58,754 bases of DNA, taken from Prevotella sp. (GTDB taxonomy: Bacteria; Bacteroidota; Bacteroidia; Bacteroidales; Bacteroidaceae). The notes below the pieces were generated by a model. The model did no database searches. It saw nothing but the letters and a program-made list of their open reading frames with translations, and had not been told where the DNA came from. The position numbers were made by a program, and so were the translations under genes. Within the stretch, counting starts at the first letter, position 1; each line of letters opens with the position of its first letter. Location: assembly GCA_022775985.1 (NCBI GenBank), contig JALFIM010000086.1:1-58754 (forward strand), read 5' to 3'. Positions 33,408-42,153 of this stretch are shown here, piece by piece.

Positions 33408-34769
33408 TTACTTAGCGTATGTTATCTTGATGCTCTTGAATCGCAGCTGCACGCCACCACCTGAAGTGCCTGTGAACACGTTGTTGTACACCATGCTGTT
33501 GCCAGACACGCTGAGGGTAGCGGTCTCGTTGCCCACGTATGTGGTGCCGCCGTATATGTCACAGTCGAACTCTATCTTGGCGATAGCCTTCTTGCCAGTC
33601 ACCGTTACCTTGTTGTTCTTGTAGACACGTACCATCTTGTACTTGCTGAAATACTTGGCACCGTTGGTCTCACCATTGTTGTCGAAGGTGAGAGTGGTGC
33701 CGTCAGACAGTGTTACTGTGGTCAGGGCCTCGCCCTTCTGGTCGGTATCGGCCACGCCGAAGTCCTCAGCGTTGACAGTGATAGACTCGTCACCGGCCGT
33801 CACTGCGGCGTTGGTGAGGGTGAGAGTGTTGCCAGAGATGGTCACGCCCTCAGACGTAGCGGGCTTGTCATCGCCGCCGGGCTCGCTGCCACCGTTGCTC
33901 TTCAGCGACACGAGGTATGCCTGTTGCTTCATGGTCTCGGGCGTGTTGCCGTAGTAGTTGGTCACCTTTCCGCACACCACTACATCATCGCCGGGTGCGA
34001 GAGTGGGGCCTTCGGTGTAGGCCACGTTGTTGAGATACAGAGCCTGGAACACGCAGAACTGGTTGGTTGCGGTGCCATCGTCGGATATATAGAACGTGGC
34101 GTTGCCCCACTGTGTGCTGTACTGACTCTTCACAGACACCACCTTGCCCTTGATATACACGTCCTCAGTAGACACTTCGTCCTTGCCCAGCTTGGAGGCA
34201 TACGCGTTTGCGGCCACGCTGTTGAACGGGTTGTCCTTCGTTCCGTCGCCAGTGGCCACACCGGGAGTAGGAGTATCGCCGCCAGAGGTCTTGCCGTTGA
34301 GCGAGTATATGTAGCCAGTGCCCTTCAGAGTCTCATAAGTGCCGTTGTAGTCGGTGAGCTGTGCGTACACCACTACGGCATCGCCGACCTTCACCTCATC
34401 CTCGGCTGCAATCTTGTTGTTGCCGAGTCCCTTCACCTGGAACACGTAGAACGATGTCTTGTCGGTGGAGCCGTCCTCGGTGATGTAGAATGTGGCGTTG
34501 CCATACTGGGGCGAGCACTCCTTGACCTGAGATATCACGCCCTTGATGTACACCTTGGAGTCGAGGCCCTCGCCCGCCTTTACGAAGGCGTTTGCGGCCA
34601 CGGCGTTGAACGGGTTGGCCTCGGTGCCGTCGCCCTCAGCCACTTCTGTGGAGCCGGGAGTGTCGCCGCCGCCTGTCGGAATGTCGTATGGTGCGGGCAC
34701 GTCCTCACAACTTGTGAATGTCAGTGATGCCATCGCGAAGACGAGCATCGAATACAATATCTTCTTCAT
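33408..34769 (-). CDS. OB-fold repeat lipoprotein (DUF6359-like)
   Basis: 453 aa. Lipobox FTSC with Cys at residue 21, followed by EDVPAPYDIPTGGGDTPG. Two repeats of about 115 residues open with GTEANPFNAVAANAFVKAG and GTKDNPFNSVAANAYASKLG; each carries VYIKGxISxVK and a YGNATFYITEDG-type strand, the pattern of Bacteroidales OB-fold (DUF6359-like) surface lipoproteins. A third beta domain (about 300-453) with DGTTLTFDNNGETNGAKYFSKYKMVRVYKNNKVTVTG completes it. Third gene of the receptor locus, likely displayed on the outer membrane. Confidence 0.78.
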   Translation of the reverse strand: MKKILYSMLVFAMASLTFTSCEDVPAPYDIPTGGGDTPGSTEVAEGDGTEANPFNAVAANAFVKAGEGLDSKVYIKGVISQVKECSPQYGNATFYITEDGSTDKTSFYVFQVKGLGNNKIAAEDEVKVGDAVVVYAQLTDYNGTYETLKGTGYIYSLNGKTSGGDTPTPGVATGDGTKDNPFNSVAANAYASKLGKDEVSTEDVYIKGKVVSVKSQYSTQWGNATFYISDDGTATNQFCVFQALYLNNVAYTEGPTLAPGDDVVVCGKVTNYYGNTPETMKQQAYLVSLKSNGGSEPGGDDKPATSEGVTISGNTLTLTNAAVTAGDESITVNAEDFGVADTDQKGEALTTVTLSDGTTLTFDNNGETNGAKYFSKYKMVRVYKNNKVTVTGKKAIAKIEFDCDIYGGTTYVGNETATLSVSGNSMVYNNVFTGTSGGGVQLRFKSIKITYAK

Positions 34770-34818
34770 ATTATCTTTTGTTAGCTTGTTATGTATGTAT
34801 TATATAATGTAGGTGTGC

Positions 34819-35727
34819 CTATTCGGCTTTCTCTATGTCGGCATACTTGCGCAGGGCGAGCTGTGCCGTAGGCGTGTACTTTATGTTGGAGCGGTAGCAT
34901 GTGAGTACGCCCGTGATGTTGAGCTTGCCCATGGGCAGCGGCTCGCTGGCGAAGTCGGCGTAGCAGCTCGTGCGCACCACCAGGTTGCTGGAGTTGTAGC
35001 CCGTGAGCGAACGGCTCACACCGTTGCCGTTGTTCTCGCCCTCAGCCTCCGTAGCGAATGGGAGCTTGCCGTCGGCCTTGTCGAAGCTCACGCCGCGCAG
35101 CGTCACGAGCTTGCCCGAGAGACTGAGTATGTAGTCGGTGTCCTTGATGCGTGTGAGGTCGAAGTCGACGGGATGCACGCGCGAGGGGTCTGCCTTGCCT
35201 AAGGCCTTGTAGTGGTCGTTCCACATGGTGCGGGGCATACGGCTCGGGTAGGTGGACTTCACGCCCGACTTGCTGGTAGCGGTGTAGGGCACGCCTATCT
35301 GTGCCTGTGAGCGGTATGTGCCTATGTAGAGCCCTGTGAGGTCAACGAGTATCTCCTGGCCTATGGGCACCTGTCCGAAGAGTCCGCCCTGGGCTATGTT
35401 TATTACTATGGCCCCCGTGCCGTCGTCTACGGCTATCTGGTTGTAGATGTTGCCCTCTATGTCGTTGGCAGTCACCACGCCCTTGATCTGGAGTCCGTCC
35501 TCCATGCGTGTGGTGTCGTTGATCTGGGCCAGTGACGTGGCGTACTTGGCACGCAGGTCGGCTATGGAGATGACGTTTTTCTCTACGAGGCTGTTGTTGC
35601 CGTATGGCGAGGTGTCGCCGGTCGGGTCGTCCCAGTCGCCGTCCATGCAGGAGCCGAGAGCCATGGTCATGGCCAACGCGAGTACTGCTGATGTGATGTA
35701 TTTGAGTATTTTCATTGTAGTGCGCAT
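34819..35727 (-). CDS. DUF5689 domain lipoprotein
   Basis: 302 aa from ATG 35727, or 298 from the internal ATG 35715 (MKILKYITSAVLALAMTMALGSC), which gives the tighter signal peptide with lipobox LGSC. The DUF5689 domain covers about 50-250: ISIADLRAKYA, QIKGVVTANDIEGNIYNQIAVDDGTGAIVI, IGQEILVDLTGLYIGTYRSQAQIG, and GVLTCYRSNIKY near the end. Its ATG directly follows the receptor stop, so the two are co-transcribed. DUF5689 proteins accompany TonB-dependent receptors in this phylum; substrate unknown. Confidence 0.87.
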   Translation of the reverse strand: MRTTMKILKYITSAVLALAMTMALGSCMDGDWDDPTGDTSPYGNNSLVEKNVISIADLRAKYATSLAQINDTTRMEDGLQIKGVVTANDIEGNIYNQIAVDDGTGAIVINIAQGGLFGQVPIGQEILVDLTGLYIGTYRSQAQIGVPYTATSKSGVKSTYPSRMPRTMWNDHYKALGKADPSRVHPVDFDLTRIKDTDYILSLSGKLVTLRGVSFDKADGKLPFATEAEGENNGNGVSRSLTGYNSSNLVVRTSCYADFASEPLPMGKLNITGVLTCYRSNIKYTPTAQLALRKYADIEKAE

Positions 35728-38304
35728 TTAGAATTTGTATGTGAGGTTCAGCATGCCGGTGGTTCCGTATATATAGAACTTCATCGGGTTCTTGGAGAAT
35801 GAGTATCCGCGCAGGTTGCCACTCTGGGTGTAGTTGCTGCGGCTGAGCTCATATCCTCCCGTCACGATGTCGCGGTTGTTGAGTATGTTGTTGACGGTGA
35901 GGTTTATCGAGAGCGAGCCTTTCCTGAGGTATATGCTGCGTCCTACGGAGCCCGAGAGCAGGAATCCGCCGTGACCCTTGGCCTGTGCGAGGGCCGACTT
36001 CGACCAGTTGCCCTGGAGGTCCTGCACGGTGTCGTCTACGGCGGCGCGTCTCTTCAGCGTCTGGTCGTAGCGGTAGTTGGGCGAGTAGGAGAGGTATATG
36101 CGGTCGAAGTAGCTGCAGTCGAGGTTGATGAACCATCCGCCCTGGTGGTATGCCACGCCGAGGTCGGCGGCGGTGAGCGGTGTGCCCGACTCGCGCATGC
36201 CCTTGTTGTTCACCTCATCGTGGTAGTCGCCGCTGTAGTCGCTGCCGAACATCTCCGCGCTCGTAGACTTCATGTATGCGAGGTGCGAGTTGTTTATGAG
36301 TTTGGCGTCGGCTATGGAGCCGAGCAGCTTGATGTCGAACGCGCTGCTCACCTTGAACTTCAGACCGGCCTCCACGCCGTAGTACTCCTTGTTCATGCCG
36401 GTGAGCGACACGTAGGTGAAGGAGTTCTCGTCGTCCATGTAGAAGTTCTGCCAGTTTGTGCCGTTGTCTATGCGGCTGTAGTAGGCGTTGACGTTGGCGT
36501 GGAGCCATGCGTTCTCGTACTGGTAGCCTATCTCGGAGCTGAACACCCGCTCGTTCTTCAGGTTGGTCACGAAGTTGTTGTTTATCTCGGGAGCTATGAA
36601 AGCCGTCTGTGCCTGTGGCGCACGCTGCTCGTAGCCCGCGCCGAGTGAGAGCACGTTACCGCCGCCGAGGTTGATGTTGGCACCCAGCTTCACGCCGCCG
36701 TCGAGGAAGTCGGCGCGGCGGCTCTTGCCGTAGGAGTTGTCCTTGGCCAGACCGTTGCGCATCTTACCGTCGCGCTGCATGGAGGTGTAGCCCAGCTTTG
36801 CGGCTATGGTGTAGTGTACGTTGCCGAAGTTCTCGGTGTAGCTCGACCACAGCTTGGCGTTGTTGACGAGTATGTTGTAGTTGTAGCGGAACTTGTCGCC
36901 CTCCCTTACCACGGCGTTGGGGTGGTTGAGGTCATACTGCACCTCGTCGGAGTCGGCGGCGTAGTGCGTGCCGAGGGCGTAGGTGTTGATGTTGTGATAC
37001 GACGTAGAACCGAGCAAGTCCTCCATGGTGAGGTAGTGCATGGCCTTGTTGGTGGCGGCCATCACGCCCACGTTGAGACTCTTGTTGTTGTCTATCATGT
37101 GGTTGAACGTGGAGGCGAGCGACACGGTGAGCGCGTCGTTGTGCTTTGCCGTCACGAAGTACAGAGCGTCGGCGCCCTGCACGTTGGCCTGGTTGTTGGA
37201 GTAGTACAGGCGGTCCCAGTCTATCTGTCGGTTGGCCTTGGAGGCCGTCCAGTAGTCGTATGCGGCATGCCACTGCTTCAGGCTCTCGGCACTGGTGTAC
37301 GAGTCGTTGTCGCTGTTCCATACATCGTAGTAGCTGCTGGGCATGTTCTTCCAGTAGTTGGGGTGTGGGTTGTCGGCGTTGTTGTAGTCGAGGCGCGTGT
37401 TCTTGTACATGGAGTACTTGGCGAAGAGCGATGTGGTGAGCTTAGAGCGGTCGTCCATGTTCCAGTCCCAGGTGAGCACTGCGCTCGGCGAGAAGTCGTT
37501 CACGATGCGTGAGCTGCGCTTCTTGCCGTTCTGGTAGCCCCAGTATGCGTTGTAGTAGCGGTCGTTGGCGAGCCAGTACATCTCATCTGTGCCCGCGGCC
37601 TGTGTGGCACGCTCCGTGGGTGCGCCCCATGTGGAGAGTGACAGGGAGTGGCGGCCGTCGCCGAACACCTTCTGCACGCCGAGGAAGTAAGACAGCGAGT
37701 TGTAGAACGTGCCCTCTACGTATCCCTCCTTGGCCCATCTGTATGTGAGTCCGCCGGCGAAGGCCCATCCCTTGTCGTTGAGACCTGTGCCGAATGTGTA
37801 GAGTCCGCGCAGGGTGTAGTTGCCGTTGGTGCCTAAGAGCGAGAGCCTGTGGCCCGTGGGGAGGTCTGCCGCACGGAAGTTGTAGTTGTTAGACCCGCCC
37901 ATGCCTGTCATGCTGAACCTGTTGCTCTCGAACGGTAAGGCAAACTCTACGTTCTTGGTCATCTGGTTGAGTCCGCCCACGAGTGAGTAGCGGAACTGCC
38001 CGCTCTCCATGTCGTTGAGCTGCACTCCGTTGACATAGACATCATTGTACTTCTGGTCGAAGGCGCGGAAGCGGAACCTCACTGGTGAGAACAGGTATCC
38101 CACCTGGCTCGCGTAGACGTTGGTGCTGGAGTTGAGGATGGTCACGTTCTGCGACATGTCGTCGTCCTCTCCAAGCTGTGCTTCGGTGAATGTGAATGCC
38201 TGCTCGCTGTTACCCTGGTCGGATATCGCGGTGGAGTCGTTCTGCGCGAACACCAGCGGAGCGTAGCAAAGGGCTATCACTGCCAATTTTAGCTTTTTCT
38301 GCAT
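35728..38304 (-). CDS. TonB-dependent receptor-like outer-membrane protein
   Basis: 858 aa. Signal peptide about 1-20 (ALCYAPLVFAQ). A plug-like domain (about 45-160) with FRFRAFDQKYNDVYVNGVQLNDME is followed by the barrel of alternating amphipathic strands to the end, which closes on GMLNLTYKF with the final aromatic residue typical of outer-membrane barrels. There is no N-terminal carboxypeptidase-like domain and no obvious TonB box, so it is a minimal receptor. It leads the locus with the DUF5689 and OB-repeat lipoproteins, which by analogy are surface partners or substrate-binding components. Confidence 0.87.
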   Translation of the reverse strand: MQKKLKLAVIALCYAPLVFAQNDSTAISDQGNSEQAFTFTEAQLGEDDDMSQNVTILNSSTNVYASQVGYLFSPVRFRFRAFDQKYNDVYVNGVQLNDMESGQFRYSLVGGLNQMTKNVEFALPFESNRFSMTGMGGSNNYNFRAADLPTGHRLSLLGTNGNYTLRGLYTFGTGLNDKGWAFAGGLTYRWAKEGYVEGTFYNSLSYFLGVQKVFGDGRHSLSLSTWGAPTERATQAAGTDEMYWLANDRYYNAYWGYQNGKKRSSRIVNDFSPSAVLTWDWNMDDRSKLTTSLFAKYSMYKNTRLDYNNADNPHPNYWKNMPSSYYDVWNSDNDSYTSAESLKQWHAAYDYWTASKANRQIDWDRLYYSNNQANVQGADALYFVTAKHNDALTVSLASTFNHMIDNNKSLNVGVMAATNKAMHYLTMEDLLGSTSYHNINTYALGTHYAADSDEVQYDLNHPNAVVREGDKFRYNYNILVNNAKLWSSYTENFGNVHYTIAAKLGYTSMQRDGKMRNGLAKDNSYGKSRRADFLDGGVKLGANINLGGGNVLSLGAGYEQRAPQAQTAFIAPEINNNFVTNLKNERVFSSEIGYQYENAWLHANVNAYYSRIDNGTNWQNFYMDDENSFTYVSLTGMNKEYYGVEAGLKFKVSSAFDIKLLGSIADAKLINNSHLAYMKSTSAEMFGSDYSGDYHDEVNNKGMRESGTPLTAADLGVAYHQGGWFINLDCSYFDRIYLSYSPNYRYDQTLKRRAAVDDTVQDLQGNWSKSALAQAKGHGGFLLSGSVGRSIYLRKGSLSINLTVNNILNNRDIVTGGYELSRSNYTQSGNLRGYSFSKNPMKFYIYGTTGMLNLTYKF

Positions 38305-38537
38305 GTTGATTTATTTGTAGTTTTCAAGAATATGCAAAGTAAGTAAAATATTTCTGAACATGAAAGTTTTTGCCGTTAAAATTCAGTTTAAATCTGTGTA
38401 TAGTGCGAATTTAGAATACTTTGTGTGCATTTTGCCGCCCGTAGGTCACGCGTGCGCGTATATTATATAAGGTGTGCGCGGCGATGATTCCCCACGCATA
38501 ATAGGGAAAACCCTATCGCGAAATATGGATTTCATGC

Positions 38538-38568
38538 TTGGCCGATTGGCATGAAAAGACTAAATTTG
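38538..38568 (+). promoter_or_regulatory. Promoter of the acidic lipoprotein
   Basis: -33 CTTG (38537-38540) and -7 TAAATTTG (38561-38568), spacer 20. The start codon is 35 bp on. Upstream, AGGGAAAACCCT forms a short palindrome near 38501-38512. Confidence 0.65.
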
Positions 38569-38602
38569 CACCATAAACAAAACAATTTAAAGACATACAG
38601 CT

Positions 38603-39283
38603 ATGAAGTGGACCAAATCTTTATCGATAGCACTGCTGCTCGCAGCGTCACTGACGGCGCTCACGAGCTGTGACGACGACCATTGGGACTACCGCGACTA
38701 CTACGGCGACTGGTACGACGACTACGACTGGTACGACGACTCGTTCGACTATGGCACCAGCACCCTCAACGCCGAGGCTGCCGCCCTGCGTGGATACTGG
38801 GAGGGGCAGATAGAGAACCGCTACTATGAGAACGGACAACTGAAGGCCGTGGCCATGAAAGCCACGTTTGAGTTTGACCAGTACAACACCAACTCGCTCA
38901 ACGGCCGTGGCCGCGAGACCGACTACCTGACCTACACCGACGATGATGGCGTGGAGCGCACCGAGACCAACGAGCTGCGCTTCGCGTGGTACATAGACCC
39001 GCGCACGGGCGACATCTGCCTGAAGTACGACGGCAGCGGCATGACATACTCTGCCGCATGGGAAGGCGGCTTCAGCCTCGACACCCAGACCAACCGCTTC
39101 TACGGCGTGTTTGAGGGGCAGAACAACCAGGAGCAGATAGTGTTTGACCTGACGCGCACCACGCTTGCCAAGCCCAACACCGAGTTCGGCGGCAAGGCCA
39201 CGGCGGCCACAGGCACCAAGTTCGGCACCATGAGTGAGGGCGGCGTGAGCATCACCGCGCCGGCCAAGTTCAGGCGCAGGTGA
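38603..39283 (+). CDS. Acidic, Tyr/Asp-rich lipoprotein
   Basis: 226 aa. Lipobox LTSC with Cys at residue 23, immediately followed by a run rich in Asp, Tyr and Trp (DDDHWDYRDYYGDWYDDYDW). The body, from ALRGYWEGQIENRYYENGQLK near residue 62, is beta-rich with FEFDQYNTNS and RFAWYIDPRTGDICLKYDGSGM, like the lipocalin/calycin-type small lipoproteins of this phylum, but I assign no family. Convergent with the nuclease gene across a shared terminator. Confidence 0.75.
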   Translation: MKWTKSLSIALLLAASLTALTSCDDDHWDYRDYYGDWYDDYDWYDDSFDYGTSTLNAEAAALRGYWEGQIENRYYENGQLKAVAMKATFEFDQYNTNSLNGRGRETDYLTYTDDDGVERTETNELRFAWYIDPRTGDICLKYDGSGMTYSAAWEGGFSLDTQTNRFYGVFEGQNNQEQIVFDLTRTTLAKPNTEFGGKATAATGTKFGTMSEGGVSITAPAKFRRR

Positions 39284-39367
39284 GCGGCCATAGGCCCACG
39301 CCACGCCGCCAATGGCGCGGCATGACGCGCTGCCGCGCTGCCTGACGCACGGCCGTATAGACACACT

Positions 39368-39410
39368 AAGGGAGGCAACCCACCGTAGTAGCTGGTGAGT
39401 TGCCTCCCTT
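39368..39410. terminator. Bidirectional terminator
   Basis: AAGGGAGGCAAC at 39368-39379 and its complement at 39399-39410, 12 bp perfect, between convergent genes. Confidence 0.8.
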
Positions 39411-39429
39411 CGCGTTTGTCAGAGAGCCG

Positions 39430-40359
39430 TCAGTTGAGGCCCCAGTATGATGGATAGAACGCGGCCTCCACGGCCTTCTCCTCATTGTCGGGCAGATTGC
39501 AGAAGAAGTCTATGCCCGTGAGCTTCTCGAGTTCGTCTATGCTCATGGCATATTTTGACAGCTTCTCGTTGGTGGCCCACTGGTCTTTCTGCTCGGCCCA
39601 GAACCCGAAGGCGGCATAGCCGAGGCTCGACTTCTTGAGTATGGCCATGAAGAAGTACTTGGGCACTATGAGTCTGCCGTCTATGCGCTTTATGATGTGC
39701 TCCTCCTTGTCTATGGTGCCGCCCTTGCACACCCATATAGTGTCGGTAGACTTGAGTTGCTTGGCCAGTGCCGTCACCTTGTTCTCCATCTTCAGCCACA
39801 GCCCCTGGTCGGAGCCCTCGTAGCCGTTGAACTTGGGGTACTGGGGCTGCATGTTTGACATGTAGAACGTCTGCATGTTGGCCTCGTACGAGAACGTGCG
39901 GTCTGCGCTGGGACAGATGTGCCCGTGCTGGAACCCCGAGCCGTAGATGTAGTCCTTGGCCCATCGGCTGTCTACGGGTATGTCGGGGTCGTCGGGATAG
40001 TTTCTTATCACGCGCGAGTAGCTGCCGTTGTAGCCCTTGTGCATCTGGTAGCACGACCACCGCTGCGACTTCTTCTGCTTGTCCCACTCTATGGAGTAGT
40101 TTACGCGGTCCTTGTCGAATGTCGATGCGCTGGTGCGGTGCACCACCACCATGCTGTTGCCCGAGTTGTCGAGCTTCGGAAACTCGAGGCGCAGCACCGC
40201 CTTGTCGTCCGTGGCTACGTTGGCGTTGGCATTGGCCGAGGGTCTCTGCCCCTGTCCGCCGTCGTCATTGTCGCCGTTGTCGCTGCCGCATGCCGTGAGG
40301 AGCGCCGCTGCCATGGATGCCATGGCGAGCAGAGAGAGTAAGTGTCTTGTAGATTTCAT
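39430..40359 (-). CDS. DNA/RNA non-specific endonuclease lipoprotein
   Basis: 309 aa from MKSTRHLLSLLAMASMAAALLTAC at 40359; lipobox LLTAC with Cys near 24. The NUC1 domain covers about 65-300: the GFQHGHICPSADR motif near residue 165 corresponds to DRGH of Serratia nuclease, and the Asn/metal site lies in TFYMSNMQPQYPKFN about 20 residues on. GLWLKMENKVTALAKQL and the C-terminal VPKYFFMAIL agree. A periplasmic or surface nuclease for nucleic-acid scavenging. No promoter box is plain. Confidence 0.92.
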   Translation of the reverse strand: MKSTRHLLSLLAMASMAAALLTACGSDNGDNDDGGQGQRPSANANANVATDDKAVLRLEFPKLDNSGNSMVVVHRTSASTFDKDRVNYSIEWDKQKKSQRWSCYQMHKGYNGSYSRVIRNYPDDPDIPVDSRWAKDYIYGSGFQHGHICPSADRTFSYEANMQTFYMSNMQPQYPKFNGYEGSDQGLWLKMENKVTALAKQLKSTDTIWVCKGGTIDKEEHIIKRIDGRLIVPKYFFMAILKKSSLGYAAFGFWAEQKDQWATNEKLSKYAMSIDELEKLTGIDFFCNLPDNEEKAVEAAFYPSYWGLN

Positions 40360-40476
40360 TGCCTGATGTGTTGTGAAGTGAGTGGTAGGTGTAGTCTGTA
40401 TGGCGCTCCTGATGGCGTGTGGCCGTGGGTGCGTGTAGCGGCGTGCCGCTGCCGTCGGGGCGCGTGGTGAAAAGAA

Positions 40477-40518
40477 AAGTGTGTTCCCGCGTATATGCAA
40501 CTACGCAAGAACACACTT
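40477..40518 (-). terminator. Terminator of rpmE2
   Basis: AAGTGTGTTC (40477-40486) pairs with GAACACACTT (40509-40518), with GCGTA/TACGC inside. On the minus strand it is followed by a T-rich tract. Confidence 0.82.
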
Positions 40519-40569
40519 CCTCTTCGCTGTTTTATATCGTGAAATATAAGATAAGACTGTGCGCTATTG

Positions 40570-40821
40570 TTATTTGCGGGCCTTACCGTAGCGGCTCATG
40601 AACTTGTCAACGCGTCCTGCGGTATCGACAAGCTTGCTCTTGCCCGTGTAGAACGGATGCGAAGTGCTTGAGATTTCAATCTTTACCACTGGGTAAGTTT
40701 CGCCTTCGAATTCTACTGTGTCGTTAGTCTTACAAGTAGAACGTGTAAGGAACATATCGCCGTTGGACATATCCTTGAATACGACGGGGCGATAGTTCTC
40801 TGGATGAATTCCTTTTTTCAT
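40570..40821 (-). CDS. rpmE2: 50S ribosomal protein L31 type B
   Basis: 83 aa. [21 protein letters not shown] is the family N-terminus and [30 protein letters not shown] the C-terminus. It lacks the CxxC zinc ribbon of type A (only one Cys, in STCKTN), so it is the zinc-independent form. Single gene, divergent from udk with a very good promoter. Confidence 0.97.
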   Translation of the reverse strand: MKKGIHPENYRPVVFKDMSNGDMFLTRSTCKTNDTVEFEGETYPVVKIEISSTSHPFYTGKSKLVDTAGRVDKFMSRYGKARK

Positions 40822-40874
40822 TTTTTGTTAAAATATTATTGTTGTATATAAATATAATGTCTGCTTTTGGTGTG

Positions 40875-40906
40875 CAAAGTTACATGTTTTTTCTCTTTCA
40901 TCCAAA
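40875..40906 (-). promoter_or_regulatory. rpmE2 promoter
   Basis: On the minus strand: -33 TTTG (40906 to 40903), 20-nt spacer, -7 TAACTTTG (40882 to 40875). Confidence 0.8.
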
Positions 40907-40953
40907 TCTTTTCCTATGTTTTTCTCATTTTTTTGAAAAAAAGTGGTGTTATG

Positions 40954-40984
40954 TTTGATATTTCGCGGATATTTTGTATTTTTG
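40954..40984 (+). promoter_or_regulatory. udk promoter
   Basis: -33 TTTG (40954-40957), 19-nt spacer, -7 TATTTTTG (40977-40984). The predicted message starts about 20 bp before ATG 41011. This excludes the longer in-frame start at 40867. Confidence 0.85.
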
Positions 40985-41010
40985 TCTCCCAAAAACATAT
41001 ATTTTTGCTT

Positions 41011-41619
41011 ATGAAGATAATTGGTGTAGCAGGTGGTACGGGTTCGGGCAAGACCACCGTTGTGAAAAAAATTGTGGAGGCGTTGCCTCCTCATCACGTA
41101 GCCGTTGTGCCTCTTGATTCTTATTACAACGACACGTCGGAGTTGACCTCTGAGGAGCGTCGTGCCATTAATTTTGATCATCCCGACGCTTTTGACTGGC
41201 CGTTGCTCATTGATCATGTCAGGCGGTTGAAGGCAGGCGAGAGTGTCGAACAGCCCACCTATTCCTATCTCATCAGCAACCGCCTTCCCGAGACGGTGCA
41301 TGTAGAACCCAAGCCAGTGATTCTTATTGAAGGCATCATGACGCTTGTTAACAAGGAGCTTCGCGACATGATGGACATTCGTATCTTTGTCGATACCGAC
41401 TCTGACGAGCGTCTTATTCGCAATATTCAGCGCGATGTGGTGGAGCGTGGGCGTACGGTAGATATGGTCATCGACCGTTATCTCAAGGTGTTGAAGCCGA
41501 TGCACGAGCAGTTTATCGAACCGTCGAAGAAGTATGCTGACATCATTATCCCGTTGGGTGGTGAAAACAAGACAGGGATAAATATTATAAAGACATATAT
41601 AGAAAAGGTGGTAAAATAA
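41011..41619 (+). CDS. udk: Uridine kinase
   Basis: 202 aa from MKIIGVAGGTGSGKTT. Phosphorylates uridine and cytidine in pyrimidine salvage. P-loop GGTGSGKTT at residues 8-16; LDSYYNDTSELT near 35, NFDHPDAFDWPLL near 55, VILIEGIMTL near 100, and the lid region IFVDTDSDERLIRNIQRDVVERGR near 118 are all uridine-kinase features. Followed after 19 bp by a histidine phosphatase gene on the same strand, likely one operon. Confidence 0.94.
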   Translation: MKIIGVAGGTGSGKTTVVKKIVEALPPHHVAVVPLDSYYNDTSELTSEERRAINFDHPDAFDWPLLIDHVRRLKAGESVEQPTYSYLISNRLPETVHVEPKPVILIEGIMTLVNKELRDMMDIRIFVDTDSDERLIRNIQRDVVERGRTVDMVIDRYLKVLKPMHEQFIEPSKKYADIIIPLGGENKTGINIIKTYIEKVVK

Positions 41620-41638
41620 CTATAGGACGACTTGACGA

Positions 41639-42145
41639 ATGACAAAACTCTATCTTGTCCGCCACGGAGAGACTGTTGACAACGTAAACCGGATAATGCA
41701 GGGACAGACGCAAGGCGAACTCACCGCGGTGGGTGTCAGCCAGGCAGAAGCGTTGGCAGAGCAGATGGCCGGCTTGCCTCTTGACGCCATTGTGGCGAGC
41801 GATCTGAAACGAGCCGTTGACACTGCCGCCGCCACCGCTCGTCGCCGTGGAATGGAAGTGTTGACGACACCTTTGTTGCGTGAGCGCGACTGGGGCGGTT
41901 TCACAGGCCGTTATATTCCCGACTTGAAAGACGAAAAGTGGCCGGACGACATAGAGTCGCTCGACCACTTGAAATTAAGAGCAGAGAAATTTATTTCTTT
42001 TGTTCGTGACACATACCCTGGCAAGCGTGTGCTTGCCGTCGGGCATGGAATAATCAATAAGGCGATACAATCTGTGTATTACAATCTTGAGATGAAAGAC
42101 GTGAAGCCTATGGCCAATGCCGAGATCCGTGTGCTTGATCTTTAA
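41639..42145 (+). CDS. Histidine phosphatase family protein
   Basis: 168 aa. Phosphoglycerate-mutase-like fold: LVRHGETVDN at residues 6-15 gives the RHG catalytic His, the AIVASDLKRAVDTA segment near 60 the second Arg, LRERDWGGFTGR near 80, and AVGHGIINKAI near 130 the second His. Substrate unknown (alpha-ribazole phosphatase, sugar phosphatase or other). Downstream of udk; its stop is eight bases from the convergent Asn/His-rich gene. Confidence 0.9.
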   Translation: MTKLYLVRHGETVDNVNRIMQGQTQGELTAVGVSQAEALAEQMAGLPLDAIVASDLKRAVDTAAATARRRGMEVLTTPLLRERDWGGFTGRYIPDLKDEKWPDDIESLDHLKLRAEKFISFVRDTYPGKRVLAVGHGIINKAIQSVYYNLEMKDVKPMANAEIRVLDL

Positions 42146-42153
42146 CCTGTGGG

